Of a stretch of 64,000 nt of DNA, positions 1 through 8,893 are shown piece by piece (position 1 is the first letter of the stretch; each line of letters starts with the position of its first letter). The DNA lies in assembly GCA_965657335.1 (NCBI GenBank), contig CBFHOH010000012.1, forward strand, positions 61,463 through 125,462, in the 5' to 3' direction. Position numbers and translations under genes: made by a program. Under the pieces are notes generated by a model. The model saw nothing but the letters and a program-made list of their open reading frames with translations. It had not been told where the DNA came from and made no database searches. The DNA is from UBA4582 sp965657335. Lineage in GTDB: Bacteria; Pseudomonadota; Gammaproteobacteria; Pseudomonadales; Azotimanducaceae.

Positions 1-937
1 TGTTACCGTCGCTTATTGTCGACGGCAGTTTGTCGTAACCTAAATAGGCAGCCACGACCAGAAATGCAATGGATGCATGGACCAGAATCGAAGGTTTAAT
101 TACTCCTCGGTGTCTCAGATTAAAGAAATGCCGCGCGTAAGCCATCACCGCCATGACGTAAGCGAGCACAAGCCAGTTATACTCGTGGCCATACAAAAAG
201 GGGTAATGATTACTAATCATGCAGAACAACACCGGCAGGGTGAAGTAGTTGTTATGCGTAGAGCGTAACTTCGCGAAAGCAGCCAGATCAGCGTTCGGCT
301 CTAAACCCTTCTCAACGGCTGCAACAAATGATTTTTGCGCAGGAATAATGCCGAGAAAAACATTGCCTGCCATGATCGTCGCCATCACGGCACCGACGTG
401 CAAATATGCGGCACGATCGGAAAACAACTTCGTCGCCAGCCACGAGAGGAAAGTAAGATAAAACACGATAACAACGGCAAACAACATTGATTGATGTTTT
501 AAGGGAGAACGCACCGCCAGTTCGTAGAACCCCAAACCCAACGCAAGAAAACCAACGCTGGCGGCAACCGCGAGGCTTGGATCAGATATCCAGTTATCCG
601 GACCGACCAGGTACGATTGCGCCTGAATGTAGTAAACCGCCACCATCAGTAGCGTGCCACTTATCCAGGTTGAGTAAGCCTCCCATTTAGACCAGTGCAG
701 CGTTGCGGGCCACTCCGGTGGTGCAAGCGAATACTTGTTGAATTCATAAATTCCACCACCATGAATCGACCAGTTGTCGCCTTTGATCCCTTTATCTTTC
801 TTCCACTGGGGCGGCTCTTTGAGACTGTTATCCAACCAAATAAAATGCAGAGAGGCCCCTATCCAAGCGATGCCTGTTATCAGGTGAATCCAACGGACAA
901 TAAGGCTAAACCAATCTGTGAGATAAGCTTCCATCAT
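1..937 (-). CDS. puuD: Urate hydroxylase PuuD, N-terminal part (runs off window)
   Basis: Membrane-bound urate oxidase that converts urate to 5-hydroxyisourate. I translated it by hand from the reverse strand. It opens MMEAYLTDWFSLIVRWIHL, followed by the PuuD-typical GIAWIGASLHFIWLDN, a GDNWSIHGGGIYE stretch and several hydrophobic helices; about 312 residues are visible. The family carries a C-terminal cytochrome c domain, which would lie outside the window. The start ATG overlaps the guaD stop (TAATG), with GGCGAG eight bases upstream. It is the last visible gene of the purine operon. Confidence 0.9.
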   Translation of the reverse strand, partial: MMEAYLTDWFSLIVRWIHLITGIAWIGASLHFIWLDNSLKEPPQWKKDKGIKGDNWSIHGGGIYEFNKYSLAPPEWPATLHWSKWEAYSTWISGTLLMVAVYYIQAQSYLVGPDNWISDPSLAVAASVGFLALGLGFYELAVRSPLKHQSMLFAVVIVFYLTFLSWLATKLFSDRAAYLHVGAVMATIMAGNVFLGIIPAQKSFVAAVEKGLEPNADLAAFAKLRSTHNNYFTLPVLFCMISNHYPFLYGHEYNWLVLAYVMAVMAYARHFFNLRHRGVIKPSILVHASIAFLVVAAYLGYDKLPSTISDGN

Positions 938-2256
938 TAATCATTCTCGCCTTTATTATATTGTTGAACACCATGACAGTAGGTGCGAGCGACACAACGG
1001 TCGTCACCCATCATCATGTAAGCAAATAGTTCTTCGTCGAGCCGGTCACACTGGGCAAGTCTTCGCGCCATCATGGGCGTGGGTTTGTTATCAAGAACAA
1101 CGATATCCGCTTCCTTGCCGCGCTCAAAATTACCTATGCAGTGGTCAAGATGGGTCGCCCTCGCATTGCCCAAAGTCATCATGTAAAACGCTTCGAGCGG
1201 ATGCAGCGAATACCCCTGCATTTGGCAAACCTTATAGGCTTCTCCCAACGTTGTGAGCATCGAAAGGCTTGTACCTCCACCAACGTCTGTAGCAATCGAC
1301 ACGGGAATACCCGCTTTCTTTAATTTTTCTAGGGGCATCAGACCACTGCCCAAAAACAAATTGGAAGTCGGACAAAACGCCACTCTGCCACCTTTATCAG
1401 CGAGACGCTGAATTTCATCCTCACTTAAATGTATACAATGTCCAAAAATAGATCGATCGGTGTTAAGTCCGTATTGCTCGTAAGAATCAAGATAATCTGC
1501 GGTATGCGGATGCACTGTTTTCAACCAGCGGATTTCTTCCAAATTCTCCGACATGTGCGTTTGCATCCAGACATCGGGGAACTCTGTCAGTAATTGTCCG
1601 GCAAGCGTTAACTGCTCAACACTGCTCGTGCCAGAAAATCTTGGCGTCACCGCATAGCCAAGTCGGCCTTTACCATGCCACGCCTTAATCAGGTCAACGC
1701 TGTCTCGATATCCCGACGCGGCGGTATCCTGAAGTTCGGGCAAGGCATTCTGATCCATCATTATTTTACCGGCAACCAATCTCATATCTCTCGCGAGCGC
1801 TGCCTCAAATAACGCCTCGGTCGATTGTTTGTAACTGGTTGTGTAGACAAATGAAGTTGTCGTGCCGACCGACAAGGCATAGTTTATGAAGTCATTCGCC
1901 GCAGCTTCGGCATAGGATCTTTCAGCGTAACGGGATTCGGCTGGAAAAGTGTAATTATTTAACCAGTCCAACAATTGCGTTCCGTAGGACGCAATCACAT
2001 CTATCTGCGGCGAATGAACGTGCGTATCTATAAAGCCTGGCAGAATGAGCTGATCGGGTAACCCTTCGCATTGCGCTAAATCAAATCCCGCACGCGCCAA
2101 CGACTGCGCATCATCACAGTGATGAATCTTGCCCTCTTCGACAATGAGTACACCGTCTTCGAAATAAACTAAATTCCCCGGGCTCGTTATGGGATCGCCC
2201 AAAAAGTGCGCTATTCGCCCCCTTAGCGCAAAGGAATTCTCTCGTTTACTGACCAT
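937..2256 (-). CDS. guaD: Guanine deaminase
   Basis: Zinc amidohydrolase that deaminates guanine to xanthine, feeding the xanthine dehydrogenase of the same operon. The first metal-ligand motif PGFIDTHVHSP lies near residue 75. Further ligands are in QTHMSEN and GHCIHLSED, with the catalytic aspartate in SIATDVGGGTS. At about 439 residues it has normal GuaD length. I chose the ATG at 2256 over the TTG one codon upstream: GGGGAAG precedes it, and the start overlaps the uraH stop by one base (TGATG). It also overlaps the puuD start. Confidence 0.95.
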   Translation of the reverse strand: MVSKRENSFALRGRIAHFLGDPITSPGNLVYFEDGVLIVEEGKIHHCDDAQSLARAGFDLAQCEGLPDQLILPGFIDTHVHSPQIDVIASYGTQLLDWLNNYTFPAESRYAERSYAEAAANDFINYALSVGTTTSFVYTTSYKQSTEALFEAALARDMRLVAGKIMMDQNALPELQDTAASGYRDSVDLIKAWHGKGRLGYAVTPRFSGTSSVEQLTLAGQLLTEFPDVWMQTHMSENLEEIRWLKTVHPHTADYLDSYEQYGLNTDRSIFGHCIHLSEDEIQRLADKGGRVAFCPTSNLFLGSGLMPLEKLKKAGIPVSIATDVGGGTSLSMLTTLGEAYKVCQMQGYSLHPLEAFYMMTLGNARATHLDHCIGNFERGKEADIVVLDNKPTPMMARRLAQCDRLDEELFAYMMMGDDRCVARTYCHGVQQYNKGEND

Positions 2257-2591
2257 CAACTTCCCCGATACGTCGAATAGCCAAACGGGTTGAGTAGCAA
2301 CGGCACGTGGTAATGTTGCGTTTCATCCGACACGACAAACGCTATTTGAATATCTGAATAGAAACTTGCCTCGTCCATTGCAGAAAAATAGGCGGCCACG
2401 TCAAATTCCAATCGGTATTTGCCCGCAACAGTTGCTATCGATTCGCTCCAATCGGCAATGCGCCCATCGGCGTTGGTTAATCCAACAGCCATCGGCGCTT
2501 CGTTACCGGCTTTAAACAATTTCACTGATACGCCTTGGGCAGGCCTACCGCGGCTGGTGTCGAGGATATGCGTTGTAATCATCGGTCTCAT
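2256..2591 (-). CDS. uraH: 5-hydroxyisourate hydrolase (transthyretin-like)
   Basis: Hydrolyses 5-hydroxyisourate, the PuuD product, to OHCU. The 111-residue protein has the family N terminus THILDTSRGRPAQGV and the diagnostic C-terminal YRGS. The family active-site histidines are visible in THILD and YHVPLL. There is no signal peptide, so it should act in the cytoplasm. The start ATG has AAAGG seven bases upstream; an in-frame ATG three codons later is the alternative. It lies 32 bp after uraD and overlaps guaD. Confidence 0.95.
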   Translation of the reverse strand: MRPMITTHILDTSRGRPAQGVSVKLFKAGNEAPMAVGLTNADGRIADWSESIATVAGKYRLEFDVAAYFSAMDEASFYSDIQIAFVVSDETQHYHVPLLLNPFGYSTYRGS

Positions 2592-2623
2592 TTTTGTACC
2601 TTTAGCGTTTTAACGCTTGCTGT

Positions 2624-3133
2624 TCATTCACGCAGCAATTTTTCAATTCGGAGCAACGTAATTTCACCTTGCTCTTTTGCTGCATTTTTAATTTCCTGTT
2701 CACGAGTATTGTTCATTCTACTTTTGAGCAGGCCGAGCATTTCCGACGCAGATTTACCCGTGGCGCATACGATAAAGATAAACCCATGATCCGACAGGTA
2801 TTGCTGGTTCAAGTCAGCCAAAGCCATCAGCGTGTCTTCGTCAGCTTCTGTGATCTGTCCCTGTTCGCGATTGGCGCTGACCGCATATTTGTTTCTCAAA
2901 GCCTGCAGATCACCTATTTGAGGGTGGCCGCGAAACGCCTCGAGTCGTTCTAATTCAGATGCCTGTCGCCAGCAATCACGCGCCGCATTAATCAACGCCA
3001 AATCCGAAACATAGGGTCTCATGCGATTCATATCAGAAGCCCATCTCTCGCAATGACAACAGGCGAGAAATGCCGCGTGAGCATCAGCGTCACTCATTGC
3101 ATTCAGGCTAGACAAACCGCTTCGTTCGCTCAA
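2624..3133 (-). CDS. uraD: 2-oxo-4-hydroxy-4-carboxy-5-ureidoimidazoline decarboxylase
   Basis: OHCU decarboxylase, the step that yields S-allantoin after UraH. The 169 residues include the N-terminal LNAMS block, the AAFLACCHCERWA helix and the diagnostic FRGHPQIGD loop with the catalytic histidine, then the FIVCATGKSASEML block. The start is a TTG overlapping the xdhC stop as TTGA, with GAGG nine bases upstream. An internal ATG at 3097 would cut into the conserved N terminus, so the TTG is preferred. Confidence 0.93.
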   Translation of the reverse strand: MSERSGLSSLNAMSDADAHAAFLACCHCERWASDMNRMRPYVSDLALINAARDCWRQASELERLEAFRGHPQIGDLQALRNKYAVSANREQGQITEADEDTLMALADLNQQYLSDHGFIFIVCATGKSASEMLGLLKSRMNNTREQEIKNAAKEQGEITLLRIEKLLRE

Positions 3134-3993
3134 GACTGTTTTTCCTCGCCAATGGCAGATTTGCCTTGCTGGATCACGTCTTTAATGTCTCCCCAGTTTA
3201 AACCTCTTTTTGCCAGTCGGTCTGTTGATTCCGGCAATGACAATAATTGCGCAGCAATTGAAACAGCAACTTCCATCGGCAATTTTCCGTTGAGTCTCAA
3301 GTCACCAATGGGACAATGAACCCGTGCAATAGCTTCTTCGTCGAAACCATCATGTTTCAGTCTTTTCCTGAAACGGGCAGCTTTTGTCGCAGAACCTATC
3401 AGTCCCAGAAACATAAAGTCTTGGTCTTCGAGCAACGCTCGGGTCAACTCATAATCAAGCGTATGATCGTGGGTAACAATCACAACATACGCATCAGCAT
3501 CAATCTGCTCCACGTAATCAACCGGATTTTCAATAACAACCGGTTTGACACTCGGCGCACACGTCGCTGGAAAAAGCGACGCGCGACTATCAACCCAAGT
3601 CACGCGCATATCAAGTGCAGAGACAATATCCACTAGCGAACTCGCGACATGACCGGCACCAAATATCACAAGATTCATCGCCGCCCGGGGAAACACTTCA
3701 AACAATACGGTCATACTCCCGCCACAGCACTGACTTGCTTCTGCCGCTAGGGGAAAATGATGAACCTGTTGCACTTGCTCTTTTTGTGCCAGTAATTCGC
3801 GCGCTCTCTGAATCGCCAGATATTCGAGTTTACCGCCGCCGATAGTGTCGAACGCCTGTTCTGCGGTGACAACCATCTTGCTGCCACCTTCCCTCGGCGT
3901 TGAGCCCGTGACACCTACAACAGTCACGAGGGTAAATGCCTCAGCACGCTCATGACACTTAGTCAGCGCTTGTTGCCAGTTGTGTTTAAGCAT
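3130..3993 (-). CDS. xdhC: Xanthine dehydrogenase accessory protein XdhC
   Basis: Molybdenum-cofactor chaperone that binds and sulfurates Moco before insertion into XdhB. Visible marks are VTVVGVTGSTPREGGSKMVV at the N terminus, the family SQCCGGSM motif, and a Rossmann-type VIFGAGHVASSLV in the C-terminal half. The frame is open upstream into xdhB, but the ATG at 3993 has a strong GGAGAGG just before it and overlaps the xdhB stop by 8 bp, so I set the start there (287 residues). Its position after xdhB is typical of xdh operons. Confidence 0.93.
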   Translation of the reverse strand: MLKHNWQQALTKCHERAEAFTLVTVVGVTGSTPREGGSKMVVTAEQAFDTIGGGKLEYLAIQRARELLAQKEQVQQVHHFPLAAEASQCCGGSMTVLFEVFPRAAMNLVIFGAGHVASSLVDIVSALDMRVTWVDSRASLFPATCAPSVKPVVIENPVDYVEQIDADAYVVIVTHDHTLDYELTRALLEDQDFMFLGLIGSATKAARFRKRLKHDGFDEEAIARVHCPIGDLRLNGKLPMEVAVSIAAQLLSLPESTDRLAKRGLNWGDIKDVIQQGKSAIGEEKQS

Positions 3994-6334
3994 TTTCCTC
4001 TCCTTGCGTTCGCTCTCGCTCAGGTCTCTGCATATTTTGGATATCACGAATGCATCGATAAACTTCTTCGTTTGTCGCCGGGGCATTCATCCTTGGGCTG
4101 AGTTTATAGTCAGCAAGACTCGCGCAAGCATCTCTTAACGCGCACCAGGCTGAAATGCCCAACATCAGCGGTGGCTCACCGACCGCCTTCGAGCGGTAAA
4201 TTGTGTCTTCCGCATTTGCTTCATCATACAGCGACACATTAAATATCGGCGGCACATCGTACGCTGTCGGAATTTTATAGTTAGCCGGACTGTTTGATAT
4301 TAACTGTCCCTGATCGTTCCACTTCAACTCTTCGGTGGTGAGCCAACCCATGCCCTGAACGTATCCTCCCTCGATCTGTCCGATGTCGAGCGCTGGATTT
4401 AGAGACTCTCCTACGTCGTGAAGTATATCGACACGCGTAACACGATATTCACCGGTTCTAATGTCAACAATCACCTCGGTCGCCGCCGCACCATTGGCAA
4501 AATAGAAAAATGGTTGACCAGACTGAGTGCTAAAGTCGAACGAGATTTTTGGTGTTTTGTAAAATCCGGCCGCAGACAAGTGCACTCTGGACATATAAGC
4601 GAGCTTCACAATTTCTGCAAAAGGATGCGCCACTCCCTTCACATGCACATTATCATCTAAAATAGAGATCTCAGACTGGTCACAGCCGAAATGTTCGCTA
4701 CAAAACTTTGTTAACCGAAACTTGATTTGTTTAACGGCATCAAGCACCGCCATGCCGTTAAGATCAGTGCCTGAAGAAGCAGCCGTTGGGGACGTGTTAG
4801 GCACTTTGTCTGTACGCGTCGCCGACACCTGAATTCGATCTAGCGAAACACCCATAGCTCTAGCCGCGACCTGCGCCACTTTGGTGTACAAGCCCTGCCC
4901 CATTTCGGTGCCACCATGATTCAGATGGATACTGCCGTCGGTGTATACGTGAACCAGCGCTCCAGCCTGATTCAGATGATTCGCCGTGAAAGAAATCCCA
5001 AACTTCACCGGAGTTAGCGCAAATCCTTTCCTAAAATGATGACCGTTTTCTGCCGCCACTCGATTAAACCCAACAATACTTGTGCGTCGCGAGCGGTAAT
5101 CAGAAGAATCCTCGAGTTGACTGACTAAGCGTCCCAGCACATGCTGTTTTACTATCTGACCATAGGGTGTTCGATCTCGCCCCTCGCGGTAGAGATTCTT
5201 TTTTCGAACATCAAGCGGGTCTTTACCGATGTGCCTAGCAATATCTTCAATCATTGCTTCAGCAGCCATCATTCCCTTCGGGCCGCCAAACCCTCTGAAC
5301 GCTGTGTTAGATACCGTATTCGTTTTACAGCGAAATCCCGTAATCGAGACATTTTCATAGTAGTAACTGTTGTCTGCATGAAACATCGCTCGATCAACAA
5401 TCCCCTCGGACAGATCTGGGGAATAGCCACACATTGCCGCCAGGTCCATCGTCACGCCACGGATGAGTCCGTCATCATCAAAACCCGCTTCGTATTGATT
5501 CCAAAAATCATGACGTTTACCGGTTTGCACCATATCGTCCTGACGCGGCATACGAAACCTGACTGGACGCTGATTTCTACGGGCGATAACAGCCGCTGTG
5601 CAAGCCAGCGCTGCCGCCTGAGACTCTTTACCTCCAAACCCACCGCCCATTCTACGCACTTCGACCTGGACCTGATTCAAGTCTACAGCCAGCACCTTAG
5701 CAACCAGCTTTTGAACCTCCGTTGGGTGTTGCGACGAGCTGATAATGTGAACGCCTCGATCTTCTGTTGGCGAGCAATGGCATATCTGCCCTTCCAGATA
5801 AAAATGTTCCTGGCCACGAACGTATTGTTCTCCCTGAATTCTGTGTGGTGCCTTTTCAATCGCGGCTCGCGCATCGCCCTGAATGAAACGTTTTTCCGGC
5901 AATACGAATGACGTTTTCTCCATTGCCTCTTGCGGGGTGATGGTTGCTTCAAGTACCTCGTATTCGGTGACCGCGGCTTCAACCGCGCGTTGAGCAATCT
6001 CTAACGAAACCGCGGCAACCGCAAAGATCGGCTGACCTACGAACTCAACAACGCCATTCGCCAACAACGGGTCTCCGCTGTAGACAGCGCCAACGTCTCC
6101 ATCGCCGGGGATATCTGCATAGGTAATCACATCGACTACGCCAGGGGTGCTAAGCACCTTGTCCAGTGCGAGTTTTTTTATTCGTGCGTGTGCATGTATC
6201 GACTTACCTGTCGCGACGTGCAGCTGATTTGGCCACTCAGGTAAATCGTCGATATATTGTGCCTGCCCTGTCACGTGCTTAATCGCCGACTCATGCTGTT
6301 GATCCAGGCGTCTTTTCTCAGTTGTGTCAGGCAT
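3986..6334 (-). CDS. xdhB: Xanthine dehydrogenase, molybdopterin-binding subunit
   Basis: Catalytic subunit (782 residues) that hydroxylates hypoxanthine and xanthine to urate. Moco-binding motifs are visible: GGGFGGKESQ, TAFRGFGGPKGMM, a GGTEMGQGLY loop and, near the C terminus, KAVGEPPLMLGIS with the catalytic glutamate. The N terminus has the usual HVTGQAQYIDD block. It overlaps xdhA upstream and xdhC downstream by 8 bp each, implying translational coupling. A long antisense open frame at 5141-5911 is a shadow of this gene. Confidence 0.96.
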   Translation of the reverse strand: MPDTTEKRRLDQQHESAIKHVTGQAQYIDDLPEWPNQLHVATGKSIHAHARIKKLALDKVLSTPGVVDVITYADIPGDGDVGAVYSGDPLLANGVVEFVGQPIFAVAAVSLEIAQRAVEAAVTEYEVLEATITPQEAMEKTSFVLPEKRFIQGDARAAIEKAPHRIQGEQYVRGQEHFYLEGQICHCSPTEDRGVHIISSSQHPTEVQKLVAKVLAVDLNQVQVEVRRMGGGFGGKESQAAALACTAAVIARRNQRPVRFRMPRQDDMVQTGKRHDFWNQYEAGFDDDGLIRGVTMDLAAMCGYSPDLSEGIVDRAMFHADNSYYYENVSITGFRCKTNTVSNTAFRGFGGPKGMMAAEAMIEDIARHIGKDPLDVRKKNLYREGRDRTPYGQIVKQHVLGRLVSQLEDSSDYRSRRTSIVGFNRVAAENGHHFRKGFALTPVKFGISFTANHLNQAGALVHVYTDGSIHLNHGGTEMGQGLYTKVAQVAARAMGVSLDRIQVSATRTDKVPNTSPTAASSGTDLNGMAVLDAVKQIKFRLTKFCSEHFGCDQSEISILDDNVHVKGVAHPFAEIVKLAYMSRVHLSAAGFYKTPKISFDFSTQSGQPFFYFANGAAATEVIVDIRTGEYRVTRVDILHDVGESLNPALDIGQIEGGYVQGMGWLTTEELKWNDQGQLISNSPANYKIPTAYDVPPIFNVSLYDEANAEDTIYRSKAVGEPPLMLGISAWCALRDACASLADYKLSPRMNAPATNEEVYRCIRDIQNMQRPERERTQGEENA

Positions 6335-7985
6335 TTTTTACCTCTATCGATCCGGCAATTGCCAACTCATCAACCCGGGGCAAAGATTGACCGAGATATT
6401 CAAGCAACGCTCTTGATAACATTTCAGCCGCCATTTCTGCTCTAAATTCTGCGCTAGCACGAACATCCGTCATTGGCGTCAGCGTTTGGCTCAACAAATG
6501 ACAAGCTCGGCCGACGAGATTCTCCGACAGTGCTTCGGAGGTTAATAGCGCCTCGACAACAGGTACTCGAAGAGGCGTGGCAGCCATACCGCCAAAAGCG
6601 ACGCGCGCATGGGAAAGCTGCTCACCATTCCCGTCAAAGCAAAAAGCGCCCATTACAGATGAGATGTCATCTTCCATTCGTTTTGAATGTTTGTAGAAAC
6701 GATGAAACCGATTGATCGCTTGCCTGGGAATTCTGATTTCCGAGATGTACTGATGTTCCTGCAAACGCGTTTGTCGATAATCCAGATAAAAGTCTGACAG
6801 CGCGATTTTGCTTTCAACGCCGGGGGCTTCGATATTGGCATCGGGGTCGCAAGATCGAATGACCAGCTCGGCATCCCAAACCAAAAGCACCGGCGGCGTA
6901 TCGGCGATCGGAGAAGCAGTACCAATATTTCCACCCATTGTGCCGCTATTCCTGATTTGCCTTGATCCCAACCGACTTAACAGGTGAACAAATGCCGGAG
7001 ACATGTTTTTGAACTGGCGTTCGATATCCGTATACGTCACCGCCGCGCCTACATGCAACATCCCTTTTGTTTCCGTCATCGTCAATAACGCTGGCACGCT
7101 GGTCACGTCAATCAGCGCTTTATAGGTCTGCCAGCGCTGCGTAATCTGTAGCGCAAAATCAGTGCAGCCAGCAATAATATGCTTGTTACCGAAACGACCG
7201 ACCAGTGTATCAAGCTCCGCAAGCGAACCTGGTCGATAATAATTCACCATGTCAGCCGGCTCCCCTTTTTGACTAGCAGAGCCGCGTTGCTGCAAGAAGT
7301 TANNNNNNNNNNAACCTGGTCGATAATAATTCACCATGTCAGCCGGCTCCCCTTTTTGACTAGCAGAGCCGCGTTGCTGCAAGAAGTTACTCGAGATTTC
7401 ATCATCAATAGCGTCGTTGGCCGTTTGAGTGTCGCTGCTTGTCAGCACACTTACACCCGCTTCGACTATTGGCCGATATCCTGTGCAGCGGCAAAGATTG
7501 CCCGAAATTGCATCAAGCACCTTCATCCGCGCATCTTCGCGTTCGGGTTGCTCATTGTCTTGGCACACCTGCTTGGCGACGGCAGCTAGCGACATGACAA
7601 AGCCAGGCGTACAAAAGCCGCACTGAGATCCATGACAATCGACCATGGCACTTTGAACAGGGTGAAGCCGTTGTTGGTTGTCCGACGTTTTTTGTGCGAG
7701 ACCTTCAACTGTTATGAGATGTTTATTTGCGAGCGAACCTGCGAGGCTAATGCAGGCGTTTATCGCACGATATGATACCTCTCCATCAGGCTTGGCTTCT
7801 CCGACCATCACAGTGCAAGCGCCACAATCGCCAGATGCACATCCTTCTTTGGTCCCAACCAGACCCCGACTTCGCAACATCTTCAATATCGTTGTGTCCG
7901 GTGCAAGCACTGTCTCTGCTTGCCCGACCCTTTCCGCATCAGCAATACCAACGCTGACCAACTCATCGTTTAACATGAATTCCAC
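6327..7985 (-). CDS. xdhA: Xanthine dehydrogenase small subunit (2Fe-2S and FAD), with assembly gap inside
   Basis: Electron-transfer subunit. The N-terminal ferredoxin domain has EGCASGDCGACTV, the second cluster domain has QCGFCTPGFVMS and LCRCTGYRP, and a FAD domain has AGCTDFALQ and GGNIGTASPIAD. At 7303-7312 ten Ns separate two copies of the same 77 bp, so 29 codons are artefact and the real protein is about 523 residues. The frame is open to an ATG at 8024, but the GTG at 7985 has GAGGG seven bases upstream and yields the expected MEFMLNDELVSV start. It is the first gene of the purine operon. Confidence 0.93.
   Translation of the reverse strand: MEFMLNDELVSVGIADAERVGQAETVLAPDTTILKMLRSRGLVGTKEGCASGDCGACTVMVGEAKPDGEVSYRAINACISLAGSLANKHLITVEGLAQKTSDNQQRLHPVQSAMVDCHGSQCGFCTPGFVMSLAAVAKQVCQDNEQPEREDARMKVLDAISGNLCRCTGYRPIVEAGVSVLTSSDTQTANDAIDDEISSNFLQQRGSASQKGEPADMVNYYRPGXXXXNFLQQRGSASQKGEPADMVNYYRPGSLAELDTLVGRFGNKHIIAGCTDFALQITQRWQTYKALIDVTSVPALLTMTETKGMLHVGAAVTYTDIERQFKNMSPAFVHLLSRLGSRQIRNSGTMGGNIGTASPIADTPPVLLVWDAELVIRSCDPDANIEAPGVESKIALSDFYLDYRQTRLQEHQYISEIRIPRQAINRFHRFYKHSKRMEDDISSVMGAFCFDGNGEQLSHARVAFGGMAATPLRVPVVEALLTSEALSENLVGRACHLLSQTLTPMTDVRASAEFRAEMAAEMLSRALLEYLGQSLPRVDELAIAGSIEVKNA
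7226..7389. repeat. Exact 77-bp direct duplication around a 10-N scaffold gap
   Basis: Positions 7226-7302 and 7313-7389 are identical (77 bp) and separated by ten Ns. Removing one copy plus the Ns takes out 87 bases, exactly 29 codons, and leaves xdhA in frame. A 77-base overlap equals a common de Bruijn k-mer size, so this looks like two contigs sharing a k-mer end that were joined with a minimal gap instead of being merged. It is not a biological repeat. Confidence 0.9.
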
Positions 7986-8026
7986 AAGGAATCCCTCATA
8001 CTTAATGAAGATTTTCATGTTCATAT

Positions 8027-8054
8027 AAAAAACTGTCTATGTCGACAGTTTTTT
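8027..8054. promoter_or_regulatory. Perfect inverted repeat, probable operator between xdhA and the TetR gene
   Basis: Arms AAAAAACTGTC (8027-8037) and GACAGTTTTTT (8044-8054) are perfect reverse complements with a 6-base spacer. The site lies in the divergent region between the xdh operon and a RutR-like TetR gene, where such regulators usually bind. It differs from the E. coli RutR site (TTGACCA, two bases, TGGTCAA). It could also fold as a hairpin in the xdhA leader. That it is an operator is inference. Confidence 0.55.
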
Positions 8055-8176
8055 AATCTCTTACGACTTATTTTTAGATATAGTGCATAAATAGGCATAT
8101 ATTGAAGTTTTAGATGTTGACACATTACTGTCTATCACGTCAGGATTGTCCAACTCTTATCTCGAACCGTCTTTTC

Positions 8177-8809
8177 ATGACCGAAACCGAACTTCAAAAA
8201 CCCGGCACAATTCGAGATCGCCAATATCAGGCAATTATCGATGCGGCTATCGAAGAATTCAGTCGCCATGGATTCCGCGCAACCAGTGTTCAAGCTATTT
8301 CGGATCGGGTAGGCACCTCAAAAGCCAACATTCACTATTACTTCAAAAATAAAGCAACTCTGTACAGCCGGGTGTTAGACCACATCGTCATCCTCTGGAA
8401 CTCATCGTTCGATCAAATCCGGGCGGACGAGGAGCCTGCGGTTGCCCTTGAACGCATGATTAGGGCAAAAGTACGTTTATCCTATACACACGCCAGCGCT
8501 TCTCGGCTGTTTGCAAACGAAATCTTGCAAGGCGCAACTCATCTTGAAAACTATCTTCGTCATACGCAACGTCAGTGGGTGAAAGATAAAATCAACATCA
8601 TCCAATCCTGGATTGAACGCGGCAAGATGGACCCTGTCGATCCTGCGCACCTGATATTTCTTATCTGGTCCTCGACTCAGCACTATGCTGACTTTGAAAC
8701 ACAAGTGCTGACGATTTTGAATCGAGCTGAATACGAGGAAGAGATGATTGATGACATTGCGAACTTCCTCTGTCAGGTCATACTGAAGGGCTGCGGCCTG
8801 AGAGATTAA
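8177..8809 (+). CDS. TetR-family regulator, RutR-like
   Basis: DNA-binding regulator of about 210 residues. The N-terminal TetR helix-turn-helix is clear (IIDAAIEEFSRHGFRATSV, then VGTSKANIHYYFKNKATLY). The C-terminal half ends in LIFLIWSSTQHYADFETQV, characteristic of RutR-type ligand domains, which in E. coli sense uracil or thymine. It is divergent from the xdh operon, so I infer control of purine degradation. The ATG at 8177 gives a normal TetR N terminus. The ATG at 8114 would add 21 residues with no clear role; neither has a strong ribosome site. Confidence 0.85.
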   Translation: MTETELQKPGTIRDRQYQAIIDAAIEEFSRHGFRATSVQAISDRVGTSKANIHYYFKNKATLYSRVLDHIVILWNSSFDQIRADEEPAVALERMIRAKVRLSYTHASASRLFANEILQGATHLENYLRHTQRQWVKDKINIIQSWIERGKMDPVDPAHLIFLIWSSTQHYADFETQVLTILNRAEYEEEMIDDIANFLCQVILKGCGLRD

Positions 8810-8893
8810 ATTGCATTCATCTGCCTGATAGGTGATGGTAAGTTTTAACCGTCGAGCCAGACAATAATTCCGCGCCCTGTCACAGGAATCAAA

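Noticed and set aside
5141..5911. Plus-strand open frame of 256 codons inside xdhB
   Set aside because: It is antisense to a clear, motif-complete xdhB gene, has no family features and no ribosome site; it is a shadow of the codon bias on the other strand.
7226..7389. The 77-bp duplication as a real tandem repeat or a mobile-element scar
   Set aside because: It is exact, ends at Ns on both sides, equals an assembler k-mer length and would insert repeated residues in a conserved enzyme.
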